This document shows positions 1-9,041 of a stretch of DNA of 64,000 nucleotides, in pieces. Numbering within the stretch: the stretch's first letter is position 1; every line of letters begins with the position of its first letter. Source of the stretch: Gloeothece verrucosa PCC 7822 (GTDB lineage: Bacteria; Cyanobacteriota; Cyanobacteriia; Cyanobacteriales; Microcystaceae); the NCBI RefSeq assembly GCF_000147335.1, contig NC_014501.1:3532300-3596299 (forward strand), read 5' to 3'. The translations under genes were made by a program, and so were the position numbers. The notes beneath the pieces are model-generated. The model saw only the letters and a program-made list of their open reading frames with translations. It was not told where the DNA came from and searched no databases.

Positions 1-581
1 TCTATGCCGAGTACATTGTCTTGATTTAAACCTTTATCTCGTGTTTCTAATTGATAAACAAACTCAGCATAGAAACATAGATTTCTAGGGATAATCCTAA
101 CTTCCTTAATATCTTCAAAGAGTAAATTAGACGGCATTGGGAGAGAAAAGCTATCTAATTTAAACCATGCCTTAACCTGCTTTCCTAATGAGAATTTAAT
201 CTCATTGTCCACCAATTTAAGCCACTGTTTGGGATAGGCAACTTGATATAAACCCGCTTTTCTGTAATTAGGAAATTTAGGCTTATTGACTAACTCGCCC
301 TTTCTCCACATAGCCAAGAGTTTGCGATAAGAAGTCATCCCTTCATAAACACTTCTAAGTGTCTGTTGAGCCACACAGGAGCGTAAAGCTTTAAAGTGTA
401 GATTTGATTTTAATTCTTTATCTAGAGTGTACTTACCAATATATTGATGGGTCTTAAAATATATTTGCCTTGCGTAATAAAGCCCACAATTATAGAGTTT
501 ATTAGCTTCCGAGCAAACATATTCTAAAATAGCCATCACATGGGGAGGCGAATTGATTAAGATTTGTTGGCATCCGTACAT
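1..581 (-). CDS. tnpB: TnpB of an IS200/IS605-family element (N-terminal part, cut by window edge)
   Basis: Reading the minus strand from an ATG at 581 gives an open frame of 193 codons that runs off the left edge. It begins MYGCQQILINSPPHV and contains the TnpB-like stretch KLYNCGLYYARQIYF. It ends at LGI with the first two bases of a codon fitting Asp, which would be the first RuvC aspartate of the LGID motif. TnpB proteins are RNA-guided nucleases that help retain the transposon. The gene is divergent from the Y1 transposase at 628, the arrangement of IS605 itself. The C-terminal RuvC/zinc-finger half and the left end of the element lie outside the window, so activity cannot be judged. Confidence 0.85.
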   Translation of the reverse strand, partial: MYGCQQILINSPPHVMAILEYVCSEANKLYNCGLYYARQIYFKTHQYIGKYTLDKELKSNLHFKALRSCVAQQTLRSVYEGMTSYRKLLAMWRKGELVNKPKFPNYRKAGLYQVAYPKQWLKLVDNEIKFSLGKQVKAWFKLDSFSLPMPSNLLFEDIKEVRIIPRNLCFYAEFVYQLETRDKGLNQDNVLGI

Positions 582-627
582 AGTAAACTGTATTATAATA
601 AGTCTATTATACACCCAGTAAAAACAA

Positions 628-1038
628 ATGACAACCAAGGACAAGAAAGAAGAGTATAGGCGAAACCCTCACTCTGTAAGCCTCTTGAACTATCACTTCG
701 TCTTTTGTTCCAAGAGGCGAAAACCAGTGTTAGTGGGAGATGTGGCTAAAAGATTTCAGGATGTTATTTTTGGGTTGTGTCAAGAGAATGATTGGAGGTT
801 GATAGCACTAGAAATAATGTCAGATCATGTACACCTTTTTCTGAACACAGATCCGACTCATGCCCCTAGTGCTATCATGAAGAAAGTAAAAGGGCGTTCA
901 TCTCATGTCTTGAGAAAAGAATTTCCTGAGTTATTAAAAATCCCTACCCTGTGGACTCCGAGCTACTTTGTTAGCACTGCCGGCAATGTATCGACTGAAA
1001 CCGTCAAAAAATATATTGAAACCCAAAGGGGTAAATAG
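628..1038 (+). CDS. tnpA: Y1 HUH transposase TnpA, IS200/IS605 family
   Basis: The 136-residue protein has the normal length for REP-associated/IS200 Y1 transposases. The HUH metal-binding motif is seen as DHVHLFL (His67 and His69), and the candidate nucleophile is Tyr129 in ETVKKYIETQ. The N-terminal strand YHFVFCSKRRKPVL is typical. Such enzymes move single-stranded DNA by cutting at subterminal hairpins. The frame is intact. It is divergent from tnpB with only 46 bp between the two starts, which must hold both promoters. Confidence 0.92.
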   Translation: MTTKDKKEEYRRNPHSVSLLNYHFVFCSKRRKPVLVGDVAKRFQDVIFGLCQENDWRLIALEIMSDHVHLFLNTDPTHAPSAIMKKVKGRSSHVLRKEFPELLKIPTLWTPSYFVSTAGNVSTETVKKYIETQRGK

Positions 1039-1074
1039 ATACGCTCTTGTTAAAACCCCTTCATTCGCTCGACT

Positions 1075-1096
1075 GCCACCCGTTAAAACGGATGGC
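1075..1096 (+). repeat. Subterminal hairpin, probable right end of the IS605-type element
   Basis: An imperfect palindrome begins 37 bp after the tnpA stop. The arms are GCCA-c-CCGTT and AACGG-a-TGGC with one mismatch. Y1 transposases recognise such hairpins close to the element ends. The exact cleavage site cannot be fixed without a second copy or an empty site. Confidence 0.45.
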
Positions 1097-1377
1097 TAAC
1101 CCTCGCTCGTAATTATTTTTGTTTAGTTAATCTGAGATTTTTCTGAGAAATTCATTCTTAACTGTTGCGTTTTGTCAATCAGTAACAATACTTACAGTTT
1201 TTCTCGTTGTTTACCAGCAAATTTGAAGAATCTACCTCTAGGTCAACCGTTCCCAGCCTAAAGGCAGTAGCCAATGCTTGTTGTCTGTGTTACATTAACT
1301 TATATGACAATATGGCAAAATCATATTTACAAAACGTCTTTTTTATGCGTTTTAAACTCTCAAGAGGTAATCGTTAA
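1097..1377. other. Intergenic stretch between the IS element and the bilin lyase gene
   Basis: This stretch is AT-rich. The last 100 bp (about 1290-1370) must hold the promoter of the downstream lyase gene and contain several TATA-like sextets. I see no coding fragment, tRNA or strong terminator here. Confidence 0.4.
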
Positions 1378-1917
1378 ATGATCTCAAAACCCATTGTTCA
1401 ACTATCTGCGGAATCATTAGTACAAGAGTTCTTTAAGAAATCCGAGGGGAGATGGAAATCTCAACGGCGCTATTACACTCTTAAACAGGAGACAGAACCT
1501 CAAGAAGTGATCAGCTTATTAACGGTTGAATATTTACCCCAAGGTTCACCTCAATTAATTGAATTAGCGCAGTTACATCAATTAGAACAAGAAGATTGCT
1601 TAATTTGTGGGACTTACATTACTTGGAAAAGTGACTATGTTAAAGGAACCCGCAAACCTTCAGAAGGTTCAACGATATTTGGGGCTAATGGAAACATTCT
1701 TTACCGAGATCGAGGTTTCGCCACAGATGATCCCGTAGAAGCGATTTATTCTTTTACTAACCCCACAACCTTATGTTTAAGAACAGAGTATAAAGGTTCT
1801 GTATTTGAAGAAGAATTAAAATTTATCGGCGAGCATTATCGAACCCGGCAATCCATTATTTCACGCTCCGGGGAAGAAATCATGATCGGGCAGTATTTAG
1901 AAAAACGCTTGGCTTAA
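1378..1917 (+). CDS. CpcS/CpeS-family phycobiliprotein lyase
   Basis: The 179-residue protein carries the family signature FFKKSEGRWKSQRRYYTL near residue 18. Conserved blocks follow: GTYITWKSDY, GSTIFGANGN, LYRDRGFAT and LCLRTEYKGSVFEEELKFIG. CpcS/CpeS-type proteins are lipocalin-like enzymes that attach phycocyanobilin or phycoerythrobilin to a cysteine of phycobiliproteins in the phycobilisome. The charged residues of the beta-barrel (Arg in YRDRGF, Glu in RTEYKG) fit this. The subgroup (CpcS, CpcU, CpcV or CpeS-like) cannot be assigned by eye, so no symbol is given. It stands alone, away from any phycobiliprotein operon in the window. The start is the first ATG after a long AT-rich leader. 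Confidence 0.85.
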   Translation: MISKPIVQLSAESLVQEFFKKSEGRWKSQRRYYTLKQETEPQEVISLLTVEYLPQGSPQLIELAQLHQLEQEDCLICGTYITWKSDYVKGTRKPSEGSTIFGANGNILYRDRGFATDDPVEAIYSFTNPTTLCLRTEYKGSVFEEELKFIGEHYRTRQSIISRSGEEIMIGQYLEKRLA

Positions 1918-2003
1918 ATTCAAGAGTATTAAGTGGACAAAAAGCCATTTATTCTTTTTATTGGCAGAAATATCAGGCTAAGGGTTGATCACGATTAGGT
2001 AAA

Positions 2004-2056
2004 GGGAAAAGCAGACTCGAGCGACTTTTCCCAAAACCCAGCAACAAAACTGGGTT
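2004..2056. ncRNA. Two adjacent perfect stem-loops of unknown role
   Basis: The first stem pairs GGGAAAAG (2004-2011) with CTTTTCCC (2025-2032) around a 13-base loop. Two bases later AACCCAG (2035-2041) pairs with CTGGGTT (2050-2056) around an 8-base loop. They lie about 90 bp after the bilin lyase stop and 185 bp before the next start. No T-run follows on the plus strand, so a classic intrinsic terminator is unlikely. A 3' processing element, a small RNA or a leader element are all possible. The rest of 1918-2241 shows nothing recognisable. Confidence 0.35.
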
Positions 2057-2241
2057 AAAGTCTCTATATCTTGAAACAATTCCTCCGAAATTTCCCCGGA
2101 ATACTCTGTATCTATCAGTAGTTAGAGTAAATTCACGGTAGTGGTTTTCTAGTCATCGCCAAAAAAATAACTTAGGTATGATATTTTTTTTCCCAAAATA
2201 GGGAATTATAAAAGTAAGAAATACGGAGGGAGGAAACTCAA

Positions 2242-2430
2242 ATGAATAAATATGATATGATCTGCTACGAAAAAACCTATAATGATTCTCTCTATTGGGA
2301 AGACGTAGAAGTTTCCACTAAGAAAGAACGCAGTGAAAATTGGACAGAGTGCCGTTGTTTAACCGATCGCTTTTTTGATGAACTGGTAGCCAGAGGTTAT
2401 TTAGTGCCTCGTTCACAACACAAATCTTAA
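2242..2430 (+). CDS. Small unknown protein, 62 residues
   Basis: I do not recognise the family. The start is strongly supported by an excellent ribosome-binding site (GGAGGGAGG about 7 bases upstream of the ATG). The protein is charged, rich in Asp, Glu, Lys and Tyr, has no membrane segment or signal peptide, and includes a CRCLTDRFFDELVARGYLVP segment that looks like a small folded helix. The neighbours (bilin lyase upstream, carB 0.7 kb downstream) give no clear functional clue. Confidence 0.6.
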   Translation: MNKYDMICYEKTYNDSLYWEDVEVSTKKERSENWTECRCLTDRFFDELVARGYLVPRSQHKS

Positions 2431-2618
2431 AGGTAGGATTAAGTTTCATAGGATAGCTCCAGAGGCTATCTAAGAGATTATTGCCTTGATCCTCCCTTCA
2501 CAAGCCATATAATTAGCGCACTCCAATCTTAGAGACAAAGTTTGCTAAAAATCTAGGTGTTAGTCATGTTTACTATCACCTGATTTTATTTTATAAAAAC
2601 GAAATTAACCAACTTCTA

Positions 2619-2822
2619 CTATTCATAACTTAATAAAAAATCCACATAATCTTCAGAAGTGGTTTGGTAAAGAAATTCTAAATCACTGTCATCGCTCCAG
2701 TAGTGTTCATCGTCAAAAGACTGTATTTCATCTAGACTAAACTCGTCCCTAATCTCATTCAATAGGCGACTGTGGGTAGAAGGTTGGGATACAACAGCTT
2801 GTTGAGATCTAGGTTCGTTCAT
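2619..2822 (-). CDS. Small acidic unknown protein, 67 residues
   Basis: This is a short minus-strand frame rich in Asp, Glu and Ser with no Lys-rich or hydrophobic segment. It includes the very acidic run DDEHYWSDDSDLEFLY. A Shine-Dalgarno-like GAGGTTAAGTC sits just upstream of the ATG. No family is recognised. It may be a real small gene, since composition and start signal are reasonable, but nothing beyond that supports it. It is divergent from carB, with 297 bp between the starts. Confidence 0.4.
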   Translation of the reverse strand: MNEPRSQQAVVSQPSTHSRLLNEIRDEFSLDEIQSFDDEHYWSDDSDLEFLYQTTSEDYVDFLLSYE

Positions 2823-3119
2823 TTGACTTAACCTCTGGTTATGAGAACTCTTAAGTTATACCAGAAACAGTATAAAATACCTGGCCTAAAATTAACTATA
2901 AAAAGAATTGGAGTTAAGAATTATTACAAATTGAGCCGAAATCCCAAAAGTTTCTCGCCTCTAATTCAAGAAATTAAACTTCTGGCAACAGTGGGGTAGA
3001 AACTCCCGCCCCTTGGGTTCAATAGTTAAACCTAAATAAAGCTATGGGGGTTAACAGGGGTGAGAGCCGATACAATGATGGGGGTCTTAAATATATAAAT
3101 ACTCTACTAACTAGAGCCT

Positions 3120-6100
3120 ATGCCACGCCGCAACGATCTACATAAAATCTTAATTCTCGGTTCAGGACCAATCGTTATTGGACAAGCGTGTGAATTCGAC
3201 TATTCAGGGACACAAGCGTGTAAAGCCCTTCGGGAAGAGGGCTACGAAGTCGTTTTGATCAATTCTAATCCCGCTTCAATCATGACCGACCCGGAAATGG
3301 CAAATCGCACCTATATCGAGCCATTAACCCCAGAAATGGTGGAAAAAGTGCTGGCCAAAGAACGCCCGGATGCAATTTTGCCGACAATGGGAGGTCAAAC
3401 AGCCCTAAATCTCGCTGTGGCGTTGGCAAAAAATGGGGCATTAGATAAATATAACGTGGAATTAATTGGCGCAAAATTACCCGCGATTGAAATGGCAGAA
3501 GACCGCCTCTTATTTAAAGAGGCTATGGCGCGAATCGGAGTCCCGGTTTGTCCTTCAGGAATTGCCAGCACCCTAGAAGAAGCTAAAGCGATCGCCGTCC
3601 AGATAGGGTCTTATCCTCTGATTATCCGTCCTGCATTTACTCTGGGAGGCACAGGAGGCGGCATTTCATACAACCAGGAAGAATTTGAAGTCATGGCTCA
3701 ATATGGCCTTGATTGTTCGCCAGTATCTCAAATTCTCGTGGAAAAATCCCTTCTCGGTTGGAAAGAATATGAGTTAGAAGTGATGCGAGACTTGGCCGAT
3801 AATGTGGTCATTATCTGTTCCATTGAAAATATTGACCCGATGGGGGTACATACCGGAGATTCCATCACGGTTGCGCCGGCTCAAACCTTAACCGATAAAG
3901 AATATCAACGACTACGAGATTATTCTAAAGCCATTATTCGAGAAATTGGCGTAGAAACCGGCGGATCTAATATTCAATTTGCCGTTAACCCTGTGGATGG
4001 GGATGTGATCGTTATTGAAATGAACCCCCGTGTATCTAGGTCTTCAGCTTTAGCCTCGAAAGCAACCGGTTTTCCCATTGCTAAGTTTGCGGCTAAATTG
4101 GCTGTAGGCTATACCCTCGATGAAATCAAAAACGACATTACTAAACAAACGCCCGCCTCTTTTGAACCCACCATTGATTATGTGGTCACAAAAGCGCCGC
4201 GTTTTGCCTTCGAAAAATTCCCCGGGGCCCAACCTATCCTCACCACTCAGATGAAATCGGTAGGGGAAGCGATGGCTATCGGTCGCACCTTTCAAGAATC
4301 TCTGCAAAAAGCCCTCCGTTCCCTAGAAATTGGGCGCTTTGGCTTTGGTTGCGATAAAAATGAAACCTTACCGTCGCTGTCCCAAATTCGGGCAAATCTA
4401 CGCACACCTAACCCTGAGAGAATCTTTACCGTCTACCAAGCCTTAAAACTGGGGATGACTGTAGAAGAAATCTTTGAACTAACGGCGATCGATCCTTGGT
4501 TCTTGGATAAAATGCACGAATTAGTAGACACCGAAAAATTCCTCAAACAAACTCCCCTCAAAAACATCACCCTTGAACAAATGCGCTTTGTCAAACAGCA
4601 AGGGTTTAGCGACCGCCAAATTGCCTTTGCTACTAAAACCCACGAAGATGAAGTGCGGGCAGTTCGTAAACAGTTAGGGGTGACTCCTGTCTATAAACTC
4701 GTAGACACCTGTGCCGCAGAATTTGAAGCCTATACACCTTATTATTACTCCACATACGAAGAAGGAGAATCGGAAATTCGCCCCACAGATAAGCGTAAAG
4801 TCATGATTTTAGGCGGTGGTCCCAACCGCATTGGACAGGGCATAGAATTTGATTACTGTTGTTGTCATGCGGCTTTTGCGCTTTCGGCCGAAGGGTTTGA
4901 AACCATTATGGTTAACTCTAACCCTGAAACGGTTTCCACTGACTATGATACGAGTGACCGGCTGTACTTTGAACCGTTAACCAAAGAAGACGTTCTTAAC
5001 ATCATTGAAGCCGAAAACCCAGAAGGCGTGATAGTGCAATTTGGCGGTCAAACACCCTTAAAATTGGCGGTTCCGCTACAAAAGTATTTAGATAGTCCTG
5101 ATTGTCCCGTCAAAACAAAAATTTGGGGAACTTCTCCCGATTCTATCGATATCGCTGAAGACCGGGAACGCTTTGAAAAAATTCTCTGGGAATTAAATAT
5201 TACTCAGCCGCCTAACGGCATTGCCCGCAGTTATGATGAGGCGTTAGCGGTAGCCAAACGGATCGGTTATCCGGTAGTAGTACGTCCGTCCTATGTATTG
5301 GGAGGAAGGGCGATGGAAATCGTTTTTTCTGACCAAGACTTAGAACGATATATGACTTATGCGGTGCAGGTTGAACCGGACCATCCGATTTTAATTGATA
5401 AATTCCTAGAAAATGCCATCGAAGTAGATGTGGATACCTTAGCCGATGCGACAGGAAAATCCATTATTGGCGGCATTATGGAACACATCGAAGAAGCCGG
5501 GGTTCACTCGGGAGACTCAGCTTGTTCGGTTCCGTTCACTACCTTAACACCGACTGTATTAGAAACGATTCGCAATTGGACATCTCAATTAGCCCAAGTT
5601 CTCAAGGTCGTAGGGTTAATGAATATTCAATATGCCGTGCAAGGAGAACAGGTTTATATTTTAGAGGCTAACCCTCGCGCCTCTCGGACAGTTCCCTATG
5701 TTTCTAAAGCCACAGGAAGACCTTTGGCAAAAATTGCCTCGTTGGTGATGTCGGGTAAAACCTTAGAATCTCTGGGAATTACCCAAGAATTTATTCCCAC
5801 CCATATTGCGGTTAAAGAGGCGGTATTACCCTTTGAGAAATTCCCGGGCGCAGATACCCTGTTAGGTCCTGAAATGCGTTCTACTGGGGAAGTGATGGGA
5901 ATTGATACCGATTTTGGTAAAGCGTTTGCTAAGGCAGAAATGGCTGCCGGCGTGCGTTTGGCTACTTCGGGGACGGTGTTTGTTTCTATGAATGACCGAG
6001 ATAAACAAGCAACCGTTCCAGTGGTGAAAGACTTGCTGCAACTTGGGTTTAAGGTGGTGGCCACTTCAGGGACTCAAAAAATCCTCGAAGAGAATGGTAT

Positions 6101-6368
6101 TGAAGGGGTAGAAGTGGTACTGAAACTTCATGAAGGTCGTCCTCATGTGATTGACTGGATCAAAAATAATTGGATTCAGTTTATTATTAATACGCCTAGT
6201 GGAGAAGAGTCTCAAAACGATGGGCGTTCGATTCGTCGTACTGCTTTAGATTATAAATTGCCGATTATTACGACCATTGCCGGGGCGAAAGCAACCGTAG
6301 CGGCGTTAAGGTCTTTGCAGTCTGAAACTTTGGATGTGAAGGCCATACAAGATTACCTCGCTAAGTAA
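3120..6368 (+). CDS. carB: Carbamoyl-phosphate synthase large subunit
   Basis: At 1082 residues this is full length. It makes carbamoyl phosphate from glutamine-derived ammonia, bicarbonate and two ATP, feeding arginine and pyrimidine synthesis. The internal duplication is visible: [21 protein letters not shown] opens the first ATP-grasp half (residues 10-30) and [20 protein letters not shown] opens the second (about 561). Both halves have the glycine-rich ATP loops ([12 protein letters not shown] and [10 protein letters not shown]). A C-terminal MGS-like allosteric domain starts near residue 940 ([16 protein letters not shown]). The small subunit carA is not in the window, as is usual in cyanobacteria where carA and carB are unlinked. 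The ATG lies in a normal N-terminal context ([17 protein letters not shown]). Confidence 0.98.
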   Translation: MPRRNDLHKILILGSGPIVIGQACEFDYSGTQACKALREEGYEVVLINSNPASIMTDPEMANRTYIEPLTPEMVEKVLAKERPDAILPTMGGQTALNLAVALAKNGALDKYNVELIGAKLPAIEMAEDRLLFKEAMARIGVPVCPSGIASTLEEAKAIAVQIGSYPLIIRPAFTLGGTGGGISYNQEEFEVMAQYGLDCSPVSQILVEKSLLGWKEYELEVMRDLADNVVIICSIENIDPMGVHTGDSITVAPAQTLTDKEYQRLRDYSKAIIREIGVETGGSNIQFAVNPVDGDVIVIEMNPRVSRSSALASKATGFPIAKFAAKLAVGYTLDEIKNDITKQTPASFEPTIDYVVTKAPRFAFEKFPGAQPILTTQMKSVGEAMAIGRTFQESLQKALRSLEIGRFGFGCDKNETLPSLSQIRANLRTPNPERIFTVYQALKLGMTVEEIFELTAIDPWFLDKMHELVDTEKFLKQTPLKNITLEQMRFVKQQGFSDRQIAFATKTHEDEVRAVRKQLGVTPVYKLVDTCAAEFEAYTPYYYSTYEEGESEIRPTDKRKVMILGGGPNRIGQGIEFDYCCCHAAFALSAEGFETIMVNSNPETVSTDYDTSDRLYFEPLTKEDVLNIIEAENPEGVIVQFGGQTPLKLAVPLQKYLDSPDCPVKTKIWGTSPDSIDIAEDRERFEKILWELNITQPPNGIARSYDEALAVAKRIGYPVVVRPSYVLGGRAMEIVFSDQDLERYMTYAVQVEPDHPILIDKFLENAIEVDVDTLADATGKSIIGGIMEHIEEAGVHSGDSACSVPFTTLTPTVLETIRNWTSQLAQVLKVVGLMNIQYAVQGEQVYILEANPRASRTVPYVSKATGRPLAKIASLVMSGKTLESLGITQEFIPTHIAVKEAVLPFEKFPGADTLLGPEMRSTGEVMGIDTDFGKAFAKAEMAAGVRLATSGTVFVSMNDRDKQATVPVVKDLLQLGFKVVATSGTQKILEENGIEGVEVVLKLHEGRPHVIDWIKNNWIQFIINTPSGEESQNDGRSIRRTALDYKLPIITTIAGAKATVAALRSLQSETLDVKAIQDYLAK

Positions 6369-6384
6369 TCTTTTCCCTATTATT

Positions 6385-6403
6385 CCCCCCTTAATAAGGG
6401 GGG
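6385..6403 (+). terminator. C6/G6 hairpin downstream of carB, part of a dispersed repeat
   Basis: Six C, a TTAATAA loop and six G form a perfect hairpin 16 bp after the carB stop, followed by a second G-run at 6406-6412. Sequences of this kind recur in intergenic regions of many cyanobacteria, so this is probably both a dispersed repeat and a possible transcript end. There is no T-run, so termination strength is uncertain. Confidence 0.5.
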
Positions 6404-6432
6404 TTAGGGGGGATCAAAGAAGGCAACTAAAA

Positions 6433-6567
6433 ATGAAAAAAAAATCTATTACGAGAGTAACACTTGAGAAGGCTAAAAATATAGAATATTTAACTGATTG
6501 GGAACGGATTGAAAAAATATCAGATGAAGAAATCGAACAAAATGCTTGGTCAGATCCTGATAAATAA
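6433..6567 (+). pseudogene. BrnA-like antitoxin, short or C-terminally truncated
   Basis: A 44-residue frame begins MKKKSITRVTLEKAKN and continues with TDWERIEKISDEEIEQNAWSDPD, the pattern seen in cyanobacterial BrnA-type antitoxins (an N-terminal basic strand, then an acidic DWERI helix). In such proteins the SDPD element is normally followed by 20-40 more residues; here a stop follows at once. No BrnT-type toxin is adjacent. It may be a decayed orphan antitoxin or a minimal version. The frame is too short to be scored reliably by composition. Confidence 0.45.
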
Positions 6568-6656
6568 CCGCTTTTTGCAGCAGTTAAAAGATTAGAAAAA
6601 AACTTTTTAAGCGGACAATAAAGAATAAGAGTAAGAATAGGTAAAACATTGAAAAA

Positions 6657-7286
6657 TCATTGATACTGGCTAAAGCTAAATTCAACTTTAGATGCGTTGT
6701 TGGGGACAAATAGCATTGCTCTATCGCGTTCATTGGTTTTCCAAAAATCAAAATCAGTGCTTTTAGTTGAAAATAAAACAAAGTTTTGATAGTTAAATAA
6801 AGAGCAATCAGGGATAAAACCACCAGCGAGTGGTTGGCAAATTTTAATTCCATCTGAATCATAAAAGTAAGCGACTAATTTTCCTGAAAAATCCCCTTTA
6901 GCTTCAAGAATAAAAGATAATTCTGAGTTCGCTTGCTGAAAGCCCTTTTTAAGGTTAACTTGGCTCACATTAAAGTATTGAGATGTGTTTCCCCAGTTAA
7001 TATCAATATCGGATATAGGGGTTGGGGTTGGGGTTGGGGTTGCGATTGGGGTTGGGGTTGCGATTGGGGTTGGGGTTGGGGTTGCGATTGGGGTTGGGGT
7101 TGGTAATATGGTTAGAGTTGGGGTTGGGGTTGGTGATATGATTGTGCCTTGGTTTTGGTGGAATATAGTGTATAAAATAAATGTGAGTAGCGCAACAATT
7201 CCTGCTCCGCCTCCCAATGCTGCCACTAATTTAATAAAGTTGTCAAAGCACCCAGATTGACTCTCTGATGATGACTTATTGCTCAT
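6657..7286 (-). CDS. Membrane-anchored protein with PT-rich linker, unknown function
   Basis: The 209-residue protein has three parts. The N-terminal tail (1-17) is short and Ser-rich. One transmembrane helix spans about 18-43 ([20 protein letters not shown]). A Pro-Thr linker follows at about 52-91, built from TPTPTP and PIAT units. A C-terminal soluble domain spans about 95-209 ([20 protein letters not shown]...). The topology suggests a domain held away from the membrane, but the C-terminal fold is not recognised. The linker DNA reads as GGGGTT repeats on the plus strand. A Lys-poor, Asn-rich composition and an isolated position suggest an accessory gene. Confidence 0.65.
   Translation of the reverse strand: MSNKSSSESQSGCFDNFIKLVAALGGGAGIVALLTFILYTIFHQNQGTIISPTPTPTLTILPTPTPIATPTPTPIATPTPIATPTPTPTPISDIDINWGNTSQYFNVSQVNLKKGFQQANSELSFILEAKGDFSGKLVAYFYDSDGIKICQPLAGGFIPDCSLFNYQNFVLFSTKSTDFDFWKTNERDRAMLFVPNNASKVEFSFSQYQ
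7013..7136 (+). repeat. (GGGGTT)n-type simple repeat coding the PT-rich linker
   Basis: The plus strand reads GGGGTT units interrupted by GCGATT. Blocks of four or more consecutive G4 tracts, such as 7017-7041, fit the canonical G-quadruplex pattern. On the minus strand it encodes Thr-Pro repeats. The repeat is in frame, so length changes by hexamers would alter only the linker length. Confidence 0.85.
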
Positions 7287-7505
7287 AAGGCTTAGGTAAA
7301 AATAACTAATACCACCTTATTTATAGCCCAGAGTAAAATATTAGATTTCTAAAGTTAAAAATTCTTGATGTTTCATTTGTAGATTGGGCCCTGCCTAAAT
7401 TCCTTTTTTTGTGGTTCTTGCAGATTGTTCGGCAGATGCGATCACTGTCCAATTTGAGCAATCAGACTTATATGAGAAAATAGAAGCGACGCGCAAAACA
7501 AGAAA

Positions 7506-7589
7506 ATGACCCTACCAGAACCAAAAACTCAATGGCAATATCTAGAAAAGTGCCCTCATCCTTGGCGACTTTCAACAGCTACTCCCTAA
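7506..7589 (+). pseudogene. Remnant of a DUF433-like short protein
   Basis: The 27-codon frame MTLPEPKTQWQYLEKCPHPW resembles the start of small cyanobacterial DUF433-type proteins, in which an HPWR element is followed by QLY and a helix-turn-helix region. Here the frame ends six codons after HPWR. The next gene, on the opposite strand, ends immediately after. I read it as a truncated remnant; it could also be chance. Between 7287 and 7505 I see nothing else. Confidence 0.3.
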
Positions 7590-7973
7590 TCAATCTTGAA
7601 CATACTCTTGTCCATTAATCAAAGCCAACTCTGCCCTAACAAATTCCCGACCTAAATAAGCCGCATGATCGAACATTGTGACCGGGCTCGGTTGAGTTTC
7701 CTCAAAAATTTTGACACAAAGTTCTTTAGCTGTTCTAGCGGTATATAAAGTCTCGGCAGTTCTTGCTACTTTTCCCTTAGCGGGAATCACCTTACCCGTT
7801 TCTGGGTCTACTGCTAATCCTTGCTCATTAATGATATTCGTAAAATGTTTAGCACAAATTAAGCCGCTTTCTCGATCCAAATAAATAATAAAATATCCGC
7901 CGGGATCTAGGTCTATATGACGGTTAGACAATTGGTTATCAATCGTTGTAATTATTTCGGCTAATTGACTCAT
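7590..7973 (-). CDS. DUF4346-like conserved cyanobacterial protein
   Basis: The 127-residue soluble protein has the conserved core HIDLDPGGYFIIYLDRESGL, ICAKHFTNIINEQGLAVDPETG and DHAAYLGREFVRAELAL, a pattern I associate with DUF4346. The biochemical role is unknown. It is the last gene of a minus-strand run that begins with rpoZ, with 25 bp to the DUF1818 gene upstream, so it is likely co-transcribed. The family name is from memory and should be treated as likely, not certain. Confidence 0.7.
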   Translation of the reverse strand: MSQLAEIITTIDNQLSNRHIDLDPGGYFIIYLDRESGLICAKHFTNIINEQGLAVDPETGKVIPAKGKVARTAETLYTARTAKELCVKIFEETQPSPVTMFDHAAYLGREFVRAELALINGQEYVQD

Positions 7974-7998
7974 ATTTAATCCACAAATTCATCAATTT

Positions 7999-8367
7999 TC
8001 AAAACACTTTTAAAAACTGGGTTGCTTTAACCAAGTCTGCGACAGATTCGGCTGCCCAATTTCCTTCAAAACGGCGATGTTGATGGAGAATTAAACGCAA
8101 AGAATAAGCATGAGGAAAGCCTTCTACTTCCATCCAGAGTAAATCACTTTCAGCTTCACAGGCAATCTTTTCAGAGTCCATTAACTGCTGTTTCATCTCT
8201 TCCATCGTTTCGGCTAATTGATTTAACAAGCGGCAAAAATCATTTAATTCGGCTTCTGTTAGTTCAATCGCCCATTCTTCGCTTCCTACTAAACCTTTGT
8301 AGATTTCTCCTTGTGGGTTCCACCCTAGTCGCCAACCTTTACCTTCTTTGAGCAAACGTTCTTTCAT
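7999..8367 (-). CDS. DUF1818 family protein
   Basis: The 122-residue protein matches the cyanobacterial DUF1818 pattern: EGKGWRLGWNP at the start, GSEEWAIELTEAELNDFCRLLNQLAETM in the middle, then ACEAESDLLWMEVEGFPHAYSLRLIL. The function is unknown. It has no membrane segments and is rich in acidic helices. Only 2 bp separate it from the stop of the upstream gene, so translation is probably coupled. Its linkage to rpoZ in this run is a possible hint of a housekeeping role. Confidence 0.85.
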   Translation of the reverse strand: MKERLLKEGKGWRLGWNPQGEIYKGLVGSEEWAIELTEAELNDFCRLLNQLAETMEEMKQQLMDSEKIACEAESDLLWMEVEGFPHAYSLRLILHQHRRFEGNWAAESVADLVKATQFLKVF

Positions 8368-8369
8368 GC

Positions 8370-9008
8370 TTAAGGAACTAATAAATTTGCATCACCGGGT
8401 TTAGAAAGGGAAGGTTTTTTAGGAGTAGTCGGGGTGGGTGTAGGAGTCGCTTGAGGCGTTGTCTGAGTTGGGTTAGAAGGTGAATTTGGGGATTGTTCAG
8501 GGGTTGAGGGTTTTTCTGGATCTACATCATAGATACTCACCAAAACCTCCACTAATTCCTCTCGTTGACGACGATTTAGACTTTGAATAATTTTAATATC
8601 AGCTTCCATCGGATTAACAGTTAAAGTGCTTCGTCCGGGGTAGCGTTCCTCTTTTATCTCTTGATTAACTCCCAAATAATCCGCTAGGGTAAGTTGCCAA
8701 TCTAGACGAAATCTAGTGGGGCGTTTGACAATATCTTGATGATAGCGAATAAAACGGTTAAGGAGGGTATTTTCTGGTACAGGTTTGCCAGTTTCTTTAT
8801 TGAGATACTGATTTTCTTTAGGAAGATAATTCAGCTTTGTATAAATTTGATCGGCTACAAATTCGGGCCGTAAATATTGAGAAACAACCGTTTGTTGTCC
8901 CAAAGCTACCTGTTTAATTAATCCTCCCCCCAATACCAATAAAAAACCTATAACCATCGCCAAGATTAGCTGAGGGAGTTTTCTTTTTCTCGGTTTAGGG
9001 GGTAACAT
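8370..9008 (-). CDS. Conserved cyanobacterial protein with N-terminal membrane anchor and PT-rich tail
   Basis: The 212-residue protein starts with a basic segment (PKPRKRKLPQ) and one transmembrane helix at about 12-37, either a signal anchor or an uncleaved signal. A soluble region follows (about 40-165) with YLRPEFVADQIYTKLNYLP and LNRRQREELVEVLVSIYDVDP. A Pro/Thr/Ser-rich tail closes it (about 168-212). No catalytic motif is seen and no family is recognised. It lies between rpoZ (33 bp upstream) and the DUF1818 gene (2 bp downstream), within one apparent operon. Confidence 0.75.
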   Translation of the reverse strand: MLPPKPRKRKLPQLILAMVIGFLLVLGGGLIKQVALGQQTVVSQYLRPEFVADQIYTKLNYLPKENQYLNKETGKPVPENTLLNRFIRYHQDIVKRPTRFRLDWQLTLADYLGVNQEIKEERYPGRSTLTVNPMEADIKIIQSLNRRQREELVEVLVSIYDVDPEKPSTPEQSPNSPSNPTQTTPQATPTPTPTTPKKPSLSKPGDANLLVP

Positions 9009-9041
9009 CAGTAAACTTATTCCTACACATTAACGTTTAAC

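Noticed and set aside
6584..6862. Second minus-strand frame overlapping the end of the PT-linker gene
   Set aside because: It overlaps a better supported gene out of frame; its hydrophobic look comes from AT-rich DNA.
6985..7260. Plus-strand frame with long Val-Gly repeats
   Set aside because: It is the antisense reading of the Pro-Thr linker DNA; the minus-strand gene has the membrane helix and a sensible domain plan.
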